A stretch of DNA of 64,000 bases from NCBI RefSeq assembly GCF_002796985.1, contig NZ_PEKX01000020.1, positions 411,197 to 475,196 of the forward strand, in the 5' to 3' direction. Position numbers and translations under genes: made by a program. The DNA comes from Pseudomonas sp. (GTDB lineage Bacteria > Pseudomonadota > Gammaproteobacteria > Pseudomonadales > Pseudomonadaceae). The notes beneath the pieces were generated by a model. That model had not been told where the DNA came from, ran no database searches, and saw only the letters and a list, made by a program, of their open reading frames with translations. Shown piece by piece: positions 51,436 to 60,168 of this stretch (within the stretch, counting starts at the first letter, position 1; each line of letters begins with the position of its first letter).

Positions 51436-53226
51436 TCAGAACGCGAAGTGCTCCGCGTCCAGCGCCATCAGGCAATCCGCGCCGCCCAGCAGGGCCTCGC
51501 GGTGCATGCTGGCGCGCGGCAGGATGCGTTTGACGTAGAACTCGGCGCTGGCGAGCTTGGCGCGGTAGAAATCCGCGTCACCCTCGCCGGCCGCCAGCTT
51601 CGCCTGGGCGACACCAGCGGCCTGTAGCCAGAGACCGCCGAGCAGGACGTAGGAGCAGTACTGCAGGAAATCCACCGAGGTGGCACCGATTTCCTGCGGA
51701 TCACGTTGGCAGGCGGCGATCACCTCGCCGGTCAGGTTGCGCCATTCCAGCAGGCGTTGGCGCACGGTTTCAGCCAGGCCTGCCAGTTCGGTGCGTGCGC
51801 CGAGGGTTTCGCAGACGGCCGCCAGTTCACCGATCAGCGCGTTCAGCTCCGCACCGCCGTCGCCCAGCAGCTTGCGGCGGATCAGGTCGAGCGCCTGGAT
51901 GCCGTTGGTGCCTTCGTAGATCTGGGTGATGCGGCTGTCGCGCATCAGCTGTTCCATGCCCCATTCGCGGATGTAGCCGTGGCCGCCGTAGACCTGCACA
52001 CCGAGGCTGGACACTTCCTGGCCGACGTCGGTGAAGAACGACTTCACGATGGGGATCAGTAGCGCCGCGCGCTTGCCCGCTGCCTTGCGGCCGTCCGCTT
52101 CGGGGTGGCCGTGCTCCAGGTCCAGTTCGCGGGCGCAGAGCGCGGAAATCATCCGGCAGCCCTCGGTGAGGGTCTTCTGGGTCAGCAGCATGCGCCGCAC
52201 GTCCGGGTGGACGATGATCGGATCGGCAGCCTTGGAAGGCTCGGCCGCACCGGTCAGCGCGCGCGATTGCAGGCGCTCGCGGGCATAGGCCAGCGCGCCC
52301 TGGCAGGAGCGCTCCGCGATGCCAAGGCCTTGCAGCCCGACCTGGAATCGCGCGTCGTTCATCATGGTGAACATGCACGCCAGACCCTGGTTGGCCTGGC
52401 CGATCAGCCAGCCGGTGGCGCCGTCGAAGTTCATCACGCAGGTGGAGGCGCCCTTGATGCCCATCTTGTGCTCGATGGCGCCGCAGCTCAGGGAGTTGCG
52501 CGCGCCCGGCGTACCGTCGGCGTTGGCGATGAACTTGGGCACCAGCAACAGGCTGATGCCCTTCACCCCGGCCGGCGCATCCGGCAGGCGCGCCAGCACC
52601 AGGTGGACGATGTTCGCGGAGAGGTCCTGCTCGCCGCCGCTGATGAATATCTTGCTGCCGCTGACGCTGTAGCTGCCGTCCGCCTGCGGTTCGGCGCGGG
52701 TGCGCAGCAGGGCCAGGTCGGTGCCGGCCTGGGGCTCGGTAAGGCACATGGTGCCGGTCCAGACGCCGCTGACCATCTTCGCCAGATAGTCACGCTGCAG
52801 CTCCGCCGCGCCATGCTTGTACAGCGCCAGCACCGCGCCTTCGGTGAGGCCGGAATAGACGCGGAACGATAGCGAGGCGGCCATCAGCATTTCGTGGAAA
52901 CTCGCCGCGACCATCTGCGGGAAGCCCTGGCCGCCGAATTCGGTCGGCCCGGTCATACTCGCCCAGCCGTTATCGCAGTACTGCCGGTAGGCCTCGCGGA
53001 AGCCGTCGGGCGTGGTGACTTCGCCATTGAGCAGGGTTGCGCCCTGTTCGTCGCTGTTGCGGTTCAGTGGGGCGACCACTTCGCCGGTGTAGCGCGCGCC
53101 TTCTTCCAGCACGCCGTCGATCAGCTCGCGGTCGAGGCCGTTGCCCAGCAGTTCGCAGTGGGTACCGACGTCGAACAGCTCATGGAGGACGAAGCGCATA
53201 TCGCGCAGGGGTGCCTGGTAACTCAT
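51436..53226 (-). CDS. Acyl-CoA dehydrogenase (long form, DmdC/FadE5-like)
   Basis: A flavoprotein of 596 residues for the first step of beta-oxidation or a related acyl-CoA oxidation. TMCLTEPQAGTDLALL near residue 160 binds flavin and substrate. The central domain (GSKIFISGGEQDL) is followed by YGGHGYIREWGMEQLMRDSRITQIYEGTNGIQ, cut here by family residues with the catalytic glutamate in YEGTNGIQ near 435. The extra C-terminal helical domain is typical of the roughly 600-residue branch that includes DmdC. Three bases upstream ends the 3-hydroxyacyl-CoA dehydrogenase gene, so they form one operon. It corresponds to PA5187. Confidence 0.92.
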   Translation of the reverse strand: MSYQAPLRDMRFVLHELFDVGTHCELLGNGLDRELIDGVLEEGARYTGEVVAPLNRNSDEQGATLLNGEVTTPDGFREAYRQYCDNGWASMTGPTEFGGQGFPQMVAASFHEMLMAASLSFRVYSGLTEGAVLALYKHGAAELQRDYLAKMVSGVWTGTMCLTEPQAGTDLALLRTRAEPQADGSYSVSGSKIFISGGEQDLSANIVHLVLARLPDAPAGVKGISLLLVPKFIANADGTPGARNSLSCGAIEHKMGIKGASTCVMNFDGATGWLIGQANQGLACMFTMMNDARFQVGLQGLGIAERSCQGALAYARERLQSRALTGAAEPSKAADPIIVHPDVRRMLLTQKTLTEGCRMISALCARELDLEHGHPEADGRKAAGKRAALLIPIVKSFFTDVGQEVSSLGVQVYGGHGYIREWGMEQLMRDSRITQIYEGTNGIQALDLIRRKLLGDGGAELNALIGELAAVCETLGARTELAGLAETVRQRLLEWRNLTGEVIAACQRDPQEIGATSVDFLQYCSYVLLGGLWLQAAGVAQAKLAAGEGDADFYRAKLASAEFYVKRILPRASMHREALLGGADCLMALDAEHFAF

Positions 53227-53228
53227 GT

Positions 53229-54464
53229 TCAGTGCTCCTGTTTCACGTCGGCGAAGTGGCCATTGGCGGCGGCCAGGCGCTCGATCAGAGCGGCCGGCTG
53301 CCAGTGCGCGCCGTGCTCGCCGGTCAGGTCACGCAGGCGCGCCAGCACGCTCTGCAGGCCCTGGGCATCGGCCCAGGCCATTGGGCCGGACTGGTCCTTC
53401 GGGAAGCCATAACCATTGAGGTAAACGGTATCGATGTCGGCGCTGGTGGAGGCGATGCCTTCGTCGAGGATCTTTGCGCCTTCGTTGACCAACGCCAGCA
53501 GGCAGCGCTCGAGGATTTCCTCGGCGCCGATGTCGCGGCGGGCGTAGCCCAGGCGCTCGGATTCGCGCAGCACCAGCGCGTCCACCTCCGGGTCGTGCTC
53601 GGCCTGGCGGCTGCCCGGCTCGTAATGATAGAAGCCGTTGCCGCTCTTCTGGCCGAAACGGCCCATCTCGCACAGGCGGTTGTCCACCTGCACGGTCGGC
53701 GCGTCCTGGCCCTTGCCTGCCAGCTCGCGGGCGCGCCATTCGAGGTCGATGCCGACCACGTCGAACATGCGGAACGGCCCCATGGCGAAGCCGAAGCCCT
53801 GGATCGCCGCGTCCACCTGATGCGGCAGCGAACCTTCGAGAATCAGCCGGCGCGATTCCTGGACGTACTTCTCCAGCATGCGGTTGCCGATGAAACCGTG
53901 GCAGTTGCCGGCGACCACGCTGACCTTGCCCATGCGCTCGCCCAGTTCCAGCGCGGCTTCGAGCACGGCAGGCGCGGTCTTCGCGCCGCGCACGATCTCC
54001 AGCAGCTTCATGATGTGCGCCGGGCTGAAGAAGTGCAGGCCGAGCACCTGGGACGGTCGCGAGGTCACCGCGGCGATGGCGTCGACGTCCAGGTAAGAGG
54101 TGTTGGACGCCAGAATGGCCGTGGGTTTCAGCGCCGCATCCAGCTCGCGGAAGATCGACTGTTTGAGTTCCAGGTTCTCGTACACCGCCTCGATCACCAG
54201 GTCCACCTCGCGGATCGCCGCGTAGTTCGCCGCCTGGGAGATGCGCGCACGGCGCCGGGCCGCTTCGGCCTCGTCGATGCGCCCCTGGCGCACGTTGTGG
54301 GCGTAGGTGTCAGCCACGGCACCGAGGGCCTGGGTGAGCATCTGCGGGTTGTTGTCCAGCCACAGGACCTGCACGCCGGCGTTCGCCAGGCACATGGCAA
54401 TGCCCCGGCCCATGGTGCCGGCGCCGATGACGGCGGCGCTGGCGATGCGGATGTTCTGGCTCAT
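53229..54464 (-). CDS. 3-hydroxyacyl-CoA dehydrogenase
   Basis: 411 residues, NAD-dependent. The N-terminal Rossmann motif AAVIGAGTMGRGIAMCLANAG is at residues 10-30. LVIEAVYENLELK and LASNTSYLDVDAIA follow, and the catalytic histidine is in GLHFFSPAHIMKLLEIVRG near 145. The C-terminal dimerisation domain is doubled, as in the fused FadB-type enzyme but without the hydratase half. The ATG at 54464 has GAGGA upstream; an extension to 54506 was rejected. It is the first gene of the minus-strand operon, divergent from a LysR gene 104 bp away that may regulate it. It corresponds to PA5188. Confidence 0.92.
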   Translation of the reverse strand: MSQNIRIASAAVIGAGTMGRGIAMCLANAGVQVLWLDNNPQMLTQALGAVADTYAHNVRQGRIDEAEAARRRARISQAANYAAIREVDLVIEAVYENLELKQSIFRELDAALKPTAILASNTSYLDVDAIAAVTSRPSQVLGLHFFSPAHIMKLLEIVRGAKTAPAVLEAALELGERMGKVSVVAGNCHGFIGNRMLEKYVQESRRLILEGSLPHQVDAAIQGFGFAMGPFRMFDVVGIDLEWRARELAGKGQDAPTVQVDNRLCEMGRFGQKSGNGFYHYEPGSRQAEHDPEVDALVLRESERLGYARRDIGAEEILERCLLALVNEGAKILDEGIASTSADIDTVYLNGYGFPKDQSGPMAWADAQGLQSVLARLRDLTGEHGAHWQPAALIERLAAANGHFADVKQEH

Positions 54465-54568
54465 GTTGTTCCTCTTGTCAGCCTGAAACGCTCGTCTGAA
54501 GACCACTCACCTTAGGGAAGGCGGTACTATTTTTGAAATTTTGAGTTGTGATAAGTGGCATTCAGCCG

Positions 54569-55468
54569 ATGAATATGAATACGTTCGACCTCAACCTGCT
54601 GCGGGTGCTGGATGCGCTGCTGCGCGAGCGCAACGTCTCGCGCGCGGCGGAGCGCCTGTCGTTGAGCCAGCCGGCGGTGAGCAACGCGCTGAACCGACTG
54701 CGCGAGCTGCTCGATGACCCGCTGCTGGTGCGTGTCGGCCGAGCCATGCAGCCGACGCCGCGGGCGCTGGAGCTGGAAGCGCCGATCCGCGATGCCCTGC
54801 AGCGCATCGGCCAGAGCCTCGCCGGTGGCGACACCTTCGACCCGGCGCGCAGCCGCCTGCGCTTCACCCTGGCGCTGACCGACTATGTGGAAGCGCTGTG
54901 CATGCCGCACCTGCTCGAAAGTCTGGGCAGCGCGGCGCCCGGCATGGCCCTGACCATCCAGCACCTGACGCCGACGCTGCCGGCCGAGGCGCTGGACAAG
55001 GGCAATCTCGACCTGGTGCTGGGCCGCTTCGAGGAGCTGCCGGCGCGCTTCCAGCGTCGGCCGTGGGCGAGCGAGACGCTGCGCCTGCTGGCCCGGCGCG
55101 GGCATCCGCAAGTGGACGGCGGGATTGATCTGCAGACCTTCCTCGGCCAGCGGCACCTGTGGGTTTCCGGCGGACAGACCAAGGGCATGGTCGACCAGTG
55201 GCTGGCCAGCCAGGGGCTGAAACGGCAGATCGCCTACACCACGCCGAACTACCTGCAGGCGGCGCATCTGGTGGCGACCACGGATTTGCTGACGGTGCTG
55301 CCGACGCGGCTGACCGCACACTTCGCCCAGCTACTGCCGTTGCAGGTGCTGGAGCTGCCGTTCGACGTCGGGCAGTTCCACCTGGAGCTGGTGTACCTCG
55401 CCCAGCGCGAGCGGGACACGGCGTTGCAATGGTTGGTGGAGCGGATTGTGCAGGCCGCACCGAACTGA
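54569..55468 (+). CDS. LysR-family transcriptional regulator
   Basis: 299 residues. An N-terminal winged HTH (LNLLRVLDALLRERNVSRAA, then ERLSLSQPAVSNALNRLREL) is followed by the two-lobed effector domain. It is divergent from the 3-hydroxyacyl-CoA dehydrogenase/acyl-CoA dehydrogenase operon with only 104 bp between, the classic LysR arrangement, so that operon is its likely target (inference). The ATG at 54569 gives MNMNTFDLNLL; 54575 is an alternative. It corresponds to PA5189. Confidence 0.92.
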   Translation: MNMNTFDLNLLRVLDALLRERNVSRAAERLSLSQPAVSNALNRLRELLDDPLLVRVGRAMQPTPRALELEAPIRDALQRIGQSLAGGDTFDPARSRLRFTLALTDYVEALCMPHLLESLGSAAPGMALTIQHLTPTLPAEALDKGNLDLVLGRFEELPARFQRRPWASETLRLLARRGHPQVDGGIDLQTFLGQRHLWVSGGQTKGMVDQWLASQGLKRQIAYTTPNYLQAAHLVATTDLLTVLPTRLTAHFAQLLPLQVLELPFDVGQFHLELVYLAQRERDTALQWLVERIVQAAPN

Positions 55469-55471
55469 ATG

Positions 55472-55623
55472 CAGGAGCGCGCCATGCGCGCGATCGCGGG
55501 CATGGCCCGCTCCTACAGGGAAATACCAACGGTGGGCCGTGCCTGTAGGAGCGAGCTTGCTCGCGAACAGAGTTCACCCGATACACTGATGCTGGGCTGG
55601 TTCGCGAGCAAGCTCGCTCCTAC
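55472..55623. repeat. Cluster of REP elements of two types
   Basis: A first element (about 55472-55517) has GGAGCGCGCCATGCGCGCGA and GGGCATGGCCCGCTCCTAC. It is followed by the inverted pair of the GTAGGAGCGAGCTTGCTCGC unit (55545-55568 and 55600-55623) also found at 36796, 45087 and 60024. They fill the space between LysR and the nitroreductase gene. Confidence 0.88.
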
Positions 55624-55630
55624 GAAAAGA

Positions 55631-55652
55631 AAACGCGCCCGGAGGCGCGTTT
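55631..55652 (-). terminator. Terminator after nitroreductase
   Basis: AAACGCGCC-CGGA-GGCGCGTTT is a 9-bp stem just beyond the nitroreductase stop. On the minus strand it ends in a T-rich run (TTTTCTTTTC). It may also stop LysR transcripts. Confidence 0.82.
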
Positions 55653-55660
55653 CATCGGAC

Positions 55661-56263
55661 TCAGAAGCGATCGCGAATGATCGTCTCTTCCAGCGGCAGC
55701 CGGCCGATGCGCGGACGGGCTTCTACCGCCTGCTTGCCCACGGCGATCATCAGGCCGATGGCATGGCTGGCCGGCAGGTTGATCAGCTTGCCCACCGCGT
55801 CGAAGTCGAAACCGACCATCGGCACGCTGTCCAGGCCACGGCCACGGGCGGCGAGCATCAGGGTCTGGGCCACCAGGCCGCTGCTGCGCATGGCTTCGTC
55901 ACGCTGGGTCTGCGGCTTGTCACGGTAGTAGCCGTCGATGGCGCCGACCATGTAGTTCTTCACTTCAACCGGGGCGCCGTCCCACACGCGCTCGGCATTC
56001 TTCTCCCAGCTGTCGACCTGCGCGCAGACGATCACCAGCATCGAGGCGTCGGTCATCTGCACCTGATCCCAGCCGGCTTCGCGGATCTGCGCGCGCAGCT
56101 GCGGGTCACTGACTTCCACCAGGCGCACGTGCTGCAGGTTGAACGAGGTGGGGGCGAGCAGCGCCTGTTGCAGCAGGTCGTCCTTCTCCTCGCGGCTCAT
56201 CACATAGGAAGTGTCGAAACCACGAATGGAACGGCGGCTGCGGATGGCGTCTTCGATCAGCAT
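55661..56263 (-). CDS. Nitroreductase-family protein
   Basis: 200 residues of the FMN-dependent nitroreductase family. The FMN-binding IRSRRSIRGFDTS is at residues 7-19, LLAPTSFNLQHVRLVEV near 35, and MLAARGRGLDSVPMVGFD near 140. It probably reduces nitro or quinone compounds with NAD(P)H; the natural substrate is unknown. The ATG at 56263 with AGAGGA upstream gives MLIEDAIRSRRSIRG; a longer frame to 56326 has no support. It corresponds to PA5190 by position. Confidence 0.9.
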   Translation of the reverse strand: MLIEDAIRSRRSIRGFDTSYVMSREEKDDLLQQALLAPTSFNLQHVRLVEVSDPQLRAQIREAGWDQVQMTDASMLVIVCAQVDSWEKNAERVWDGAPVEVKNYMVGAIDGYYRDKPQTQRDEAMRSSGLVAQTLMLAARGRGLDSVPMVGFDFDAVGKLINLPASHAIGLMIAVGKQAVEARPRIGRLPLEETIIRDRF

Positions 56264-56413
56264 GGAAAATCCTCTGGCTGGCATGGGCGGGAACGGCGCG
56301 CATGGTAAGCCGAGTGGATGCTCCATTGCAGAGCGGCGTATCGATAATGTGCATTCGACATTTCGATAGAACGGCGCGGGCGCCCGCCGGTGAAGACGGA
56401 GACCCGCGAGGGC

Positions 56414-57913
56414 TCAGCTCTCCAGCGCCTCGACCGGTGCCGCGGAGGCCTGGCGCAGCTTGGGCGAGGTGAAGGTCAGGTAGCCATCCTCGACCTTGCC
56501 GAAGCGCAGCAGGGCGAGGTCCAGCGCGTAGTTCTGGTAGAGCTTCCACGGCGTGCGGTCGCCCTGCTTGGGCATGCGGTCGGCGGCGCGCTGGATGTAA
56601 CCCGAGTTGAGGTTGAGGAAGGGTTCTTCCTTCACCGCTCCATCGGTCTGGCGCGGCGTGCACTGGCGCATGCCGACGGCATCGAGATGGTTGATCAGGC
56701 GGCAGAAGTACTCGCTGGAGAGGTCGGCCTTGAGCGTCCAGCTGGCGTTGGTGTAACCCACGATGGCGGCAAGGTTGGGCAGGTCGCGCAGCATGATGCC
56801 GCGATAGCCCATGCTCTGGGTGATCTCGAAGGGCTTGCCGTCGATGGCCAGTTCGGCGCCGCCGAACATCACAAGGTCCAGCCCGGTGGCGGTGACGATG
56901 ACGTCCGCTTCCAGCACCTGCCCGGACTTCAACAGGATGCCCTTCTCGCAGAAGCGCTCGATGTGGTCGGTGACCACCGAGGCACGGCCCTGGCGCAGTG
57001 CCTTGAACAGGTCGCCGTCGGGCACGCAGCACACGCGCTCGTCCCACGGTTTGTAGCGCGGGCTGAAGTGGCGCATGTCGAAGTCCTTGCCCAGCTGCAG
57101 GTTGGCCAGCTTGAGCATGAGCTTGCGCACGGCGCCGGGGAACGCCTTGGAAGCCATGAAGAAGACCATCTGCATGGTCACGTTGCGCGCCCGCGCCTGG
57201 CGGTACACCCACTTCTCCGGCAGGAAGTTGCGCAGGAAGTTGGAGATCGGGTCCTTCGCCGGCAGGGTCATCACGTACGACGGCGAGCGCTGCAGCATGG
57301 TGACGTGGGCGGCCTTGTCGGTCAGCGACGGGATCAACGTGACGGCGGTGGCGCCGCTGCCGATCACCACGATGCGCTTGCCGCTGTAATCGAAGTTCTC
57401 CGGCCATAGCTGCGGGTGGATGACCTGCCCGGCGAAGCTCTCACGCCCGGCGAAGTCCGGTGTGTAGCCGGCGTCGTAGCGGTAGTAGCCGGTGCACATG
57501 AAGAGGAACTGCGCGCTCATGCGCAGCGGCTCTGCCTCGTCTCCGCGCTGCACGACCAGGTTCCAGCGCGCGCTGGCGCTGTCCCAGTCGGCCTTGAGCA
57601 CACGGTGGCGGTAGCGCACCTTGTCCTCGACGCGGTACTCGCGGGCAGTCTCGCGGATGTAGTTGAGGATCGACGGGCCGTCGGCGATGGCCTTGGGGTC
57701 GGTCCAGGGCTTGAAGTTGTAGCCCAGGGTGTACATGTCCGAGTCGGAGCGGATGCCCGGGTAGCGGAACAGGTCCCAGGTACCGCCCATGGCCTCGCGA
57801 CCCTCGAGGATCGCGTAGGACTTGCCGGGGCACTGCTTCTGCAGGTGGCAGGCGGCGCCGATACCGGACAGGCCGGCGCCGATGATCAGTACATCCAGGT
57901 GCTCGGTGGACAT
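56414..57913 (-). CDS. Flavin-dependent Baeyer-Villiger-type monooxygenase
   Basis: 499 residues. The FAD-binding GAGLSGIGAACHLQ starts at residue 12, and GGTWDLFRYPGIRSDSDMYT is typical of the family. The Baeyer-Villiger fingerprint FxGxxxHxxxWP is met exactly by FAGQVIHPQLWP near 158. The NADPH-binding VVIGSGATAVTLIPSL follows near 184. Such enzymes insert oxygen next to ketones or oxidise S and N atoms, like EtaA. The native substrate is unknown. It is a single-gene unit, with no steroid or cyclic-ketone degradation genes nearby. Confidence 0.9.
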   Translation of the reverse strand: MSTEHLDVLIIGAGLSGIGAACHLQKQCPGKSYAILEGREAMGGTWDLFRYPGIRSDSDMYTLGYNFKPWTDPKAIADGPSILNYIRETAREYRVEDKVRYRHRVLKADWDSASARWNLVVQRGDEAEPLRMSAQFLFMCTGYYRYDAGYTPDFAGRESFAGQVIHPQLWPENFDYSGKRIVVIGSGATAVTLIPSLTDKAAHVTMLQRSPSYVMTLPAKDPISNFLRNFLPEKWVYRQARARNVTMQMVFFMASKAFPGAVRKLMLKLANLQLGKDFDMRHFSPRYKPWDERVCCVPDGDLFKALRQGRASVVTDHIERFCEKGILLKSGQVLEADVIVTATGLDLVMFGGAELAIDGKPFEITQSMGYRGIMLRDLPNLAAIVGYTNASWTLKADLSSEYFCRLINHLDAVGMRQCTPRQTDGAVKEEPFLNLNSGYIQRAADRMPKQGDRTPWKLYQNYALDLALLRFGKVEDGYLTFTSPKLRQASAAPVEALES

Positions 57914-58037
57914 GTGGGGGGCTCCTTGTTTCGACGCCCAGTGAGTCTAGGTGGGAATGCCATTTCACACCCTACAAGGAGCTTCACCGGCGTCACGCCG
58001 ACCTTTAGTCGTGCGTGGCGCCGGCGTCTTCAGGCGC

Positions 58038-59975
58038 TCACAGTTGCGCCTGCACCCAGTTGCGAACCTGGGCGTAGGAGTAATCCTCCAGCGTCGCGTA
58101 GCCCGGCAGCGTGCGCGCGCGCATGCGGGTGAAGGCCGGCACGCTGATGCCGCAGAGGAAACGCGTCACGCAGTCGGCGCTGGGCTCCAGGCCACGGGCG
58201 CTGCGGTACTTTTCCAGGAAGGCGGCGCAGCGGTTGTGCAGTGACTGGCCATCCAGCGGCGGCAGCGCGGGCGGCTCGGGCAGCTGCGCAACGCGGCCGG
58301 CGCAGACCGAGCAGTGCCCGCACTGGCGCGGCGCCTGCTGGTCGCCGAAATACTGGGCCAGGCGCCAGCTCAGGCACTCCGCGCTGCCGAGCAATTCGAG
58401 CATGGCGCCGATGCGGGCGATCTCGCTGTCCTCGTGGCGCTTGAAGTAGCGGTGCAGCTCCTCGCTCAAATTATCCACAGCGAAGGATGCATCGCGCACC
58501 GAGTAGACCTCGGTCATCTGCTTGCTCTCCAGCTCCACCCAGCCGCGCTCCTGGAAGTAATCCAGCGCTTTCACCACCCTGGCGCGCTCCGCGCCATAGC
58601 GACTGTAGAGGGTGTCGAAATCCAGCGTCGCCCAGGTCCGCGCCCGCGCCGAACTGGTGAGGATGGCGTCGACGAACTGCCGCCGCTCACCCTCGAAGTG
58701 ACCTAGCAGCGCGGCGGAGTCGATGAGCAGCTTGTAGCGATATTCGGCGAAATAGGCGAAGCGCGGGGCGATGATGCCGCGCAGCTCCAACTGCACCAGC
58801 AGCGTCTTCAGCGGCAACTGGCGGATGTTGGACTGGTCCGACAGCGGCACCAGCATGGTTTCCCATTGGCCGCCCTCCTGATCTCCGGCCGCCTGGCGGA
58901 TTTCCTCCAGCACATGGCGGATGCCTTCGCGCTCGGGCGTGTCGCCGTAGACGAAGTTCTGCAACACGTTGAGGCTGTCGCGGTTGGCCAGCACCAGGCA
59001 TTCCGAGCGCTGGCCGTCACGCCCAGCGCGACCGATCTCCTGGCTGTAGTTCTCCAGCGACTTGGGCAGGTCGTAGTGCACCACCTGGCGGATGTCGCTC
59101 TTGTCGATGCCCATGCCGAAGGCAATGGTGGCGACGATGCAATTCAGCCGGCCTTCCATGAAGCGGCGCTGGATATCTTCGCGCACCGGGTGCTCCATCC
59201 CGGCGTGGTAAGCACTGGCAGGAATGCCGCGTGCGGCCAGGTGCTCGGCGATCTCCTCGGCGGTCTTCTGCTGGGTGACGTAGACGATGGCCGGCTGCCC
59301 GGCGCGCTCACCCAGCCACTCCACCAGCCGCGCGCGGCGGGCAACACTAGCGACCGGCTCGACCTGCAGGTCGAGGTTGGCGCGGTAGAAGCCGGTGGTG
59401 ACCACGTCGGTCTCGGCGATGGCGAACTTGGCGCGCATGTCGTCTATCACCGCCGGTGTCGCCGTGGCGGTGAGCAGCAGCACCTGGGGAATGCGGAACT
59501 GCTTCTGGTAGTCCGGCAACTTCAGGTAGTCGGGACGGAAGTTGTGGCCCCATTCGGAGATGCAGTGCGCCTCGTCCACCACCAGCAGGGAAATCGGCAC
59601 CTCGCTGATGAAGTTGCGGAAGCGCTCGTTCTTCAGGCGCTCCACCGAGATCATCAGCACCTTCAGCTCGCCGCTGCGCGCGCGGGCCATGGTCTGCGCC
59701 GTTTGCTCGCGGCTTTGCGCCGAGTCGATGCTGGCAGCAGCGATGCCGAGGCGAGCGAGGAAGGCGAGCTGGTCCTGCATCAGCGCCAGCAAAGGCGAGA
59801 TCACCAGGGTCAGGTGCGGCAGTAGCAGCGCCGGCAACTGGTAGCACAGCGACTTGCCCGAACCGGTGGGGAAGATCGCTGCCGCCGAGCGCCCGGCCAG
59901 CACCGCACTGACGGCGGCCTCCTGGCCGGGGCGGAACTGGCGGAAGCCGAAGACGCGTTCGAGGGTGTCGTGCAT
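58038..59975 (-). CDS. recQ: RecQ-type DNA helicase
   Basis: 645 residues. Helicase motif I FPTGSGKS (35-42), motif II VVDEAHCISEWGHNFRPDY near 138, the motif III region LTATATP and motif VI QEIGRAGRDGQRS near 325 form a complete RecA-like motor. The zinc-binding cysteines are in the ECLSW...QCGHCSVC region near 545-570 and the C-terminal end is a short helical domain that may be a reduced HRDC. The ATG at 59975 has AAAGGAG nine bases upstream; an extra ATG six codons earlier has none. It repairs stalled forks and broken ends. Confidence 0.92.
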   Translation of the reverse strand: MHDTLERVFGFRQFRPGQEAAVSAVLAGRSAAAIFPTGSGKSLCYQLPALLLPHLTLVISPLLALMQDQLAFLARLGIAAASIDSAQSREQTAQTMARARSGELKVLMISVERLKNERFRNFISEVPISLLVVDEAHCISEWGHNFRPDYLKLPDYQKQFRIPQVLLLTATATPAVIDDMRAKFAIAETDVVTTGFYRANLDLQVEPVASVARRARLVEWLGERAGQPAIVYVTQQKTAEEIAEHLAARGIPASAYHAGMEHPVREDIQRRFMEGRLNCIVATIAFGMGIDKSDIRQVVHYDLPKSLENYSQEIGRAGRDGQRSECLVLANRDSLNVLQNFVYGDTPEREGIRHVLEEIRQAAGDQEGGQWETMLVPLSDQSNIRQLPLKTLLVQLELRGIIAPRFAYFAEYRYKLLIDSAALLGHFEGERRQFVDAILTSSARARTWATLDFDTLYSRYGAERARVVKALDYFQERGWVELESKQMTEVYSVRDASFAVDNLSEELHRYFKRHEDSEIARIGAMLELLGSAECLSWRLAQYFGDQQAPRQCGHCSVCAGRVAQLPEPPALPPLDGQSLHNRCAAFLEKYRSARGLEPSADCVTRFLCGISVPAFTRMRARTLPGYATLEDYSYAQVRNWVQAQL

Positions 59976-60023
59976 GGGGATAACTCCTTTCATGGGCGTC
60001 CACCCAGCCTAGGAACCGATTTT

Positions 60024-60090
60024 GTAGGAGCGAGCTTGCTCGCGAACAGCCCAACTCCGGTTCGCGAGGCCGAATCCGTTCCCTACGAAG
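60024..60090. repeat. REP element with degenerate partner
   Basis: GTAGGAGCGAGCTTGCTCGC opens an intact unit at 60024-60047. The partner, GTTCGCGAGG followed by CCCTACGAA (60060-60090), is degenerate. It lies between recQ and the pckA terminator. Confidence 0.8.
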
Positions 60091-60126
60091 AGCAGCTCGG
60101 AGCAGGACCGTTCTCAGGCGCCAATG

Positions 60127-60148
60127 AAAAAGCCGCCCGAAGGCGGCT
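60127..60148 (-). terminator. pckA terminator
   Basis: On the minus strand AGCCGCC-TTCG-GGCGGCT is followed by TTTTT, about 20 bp after the pckA stop. Confidence 0.9.
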
Positions 60149-60168
60149 GTTTCGCAGAACAGGCTCGC

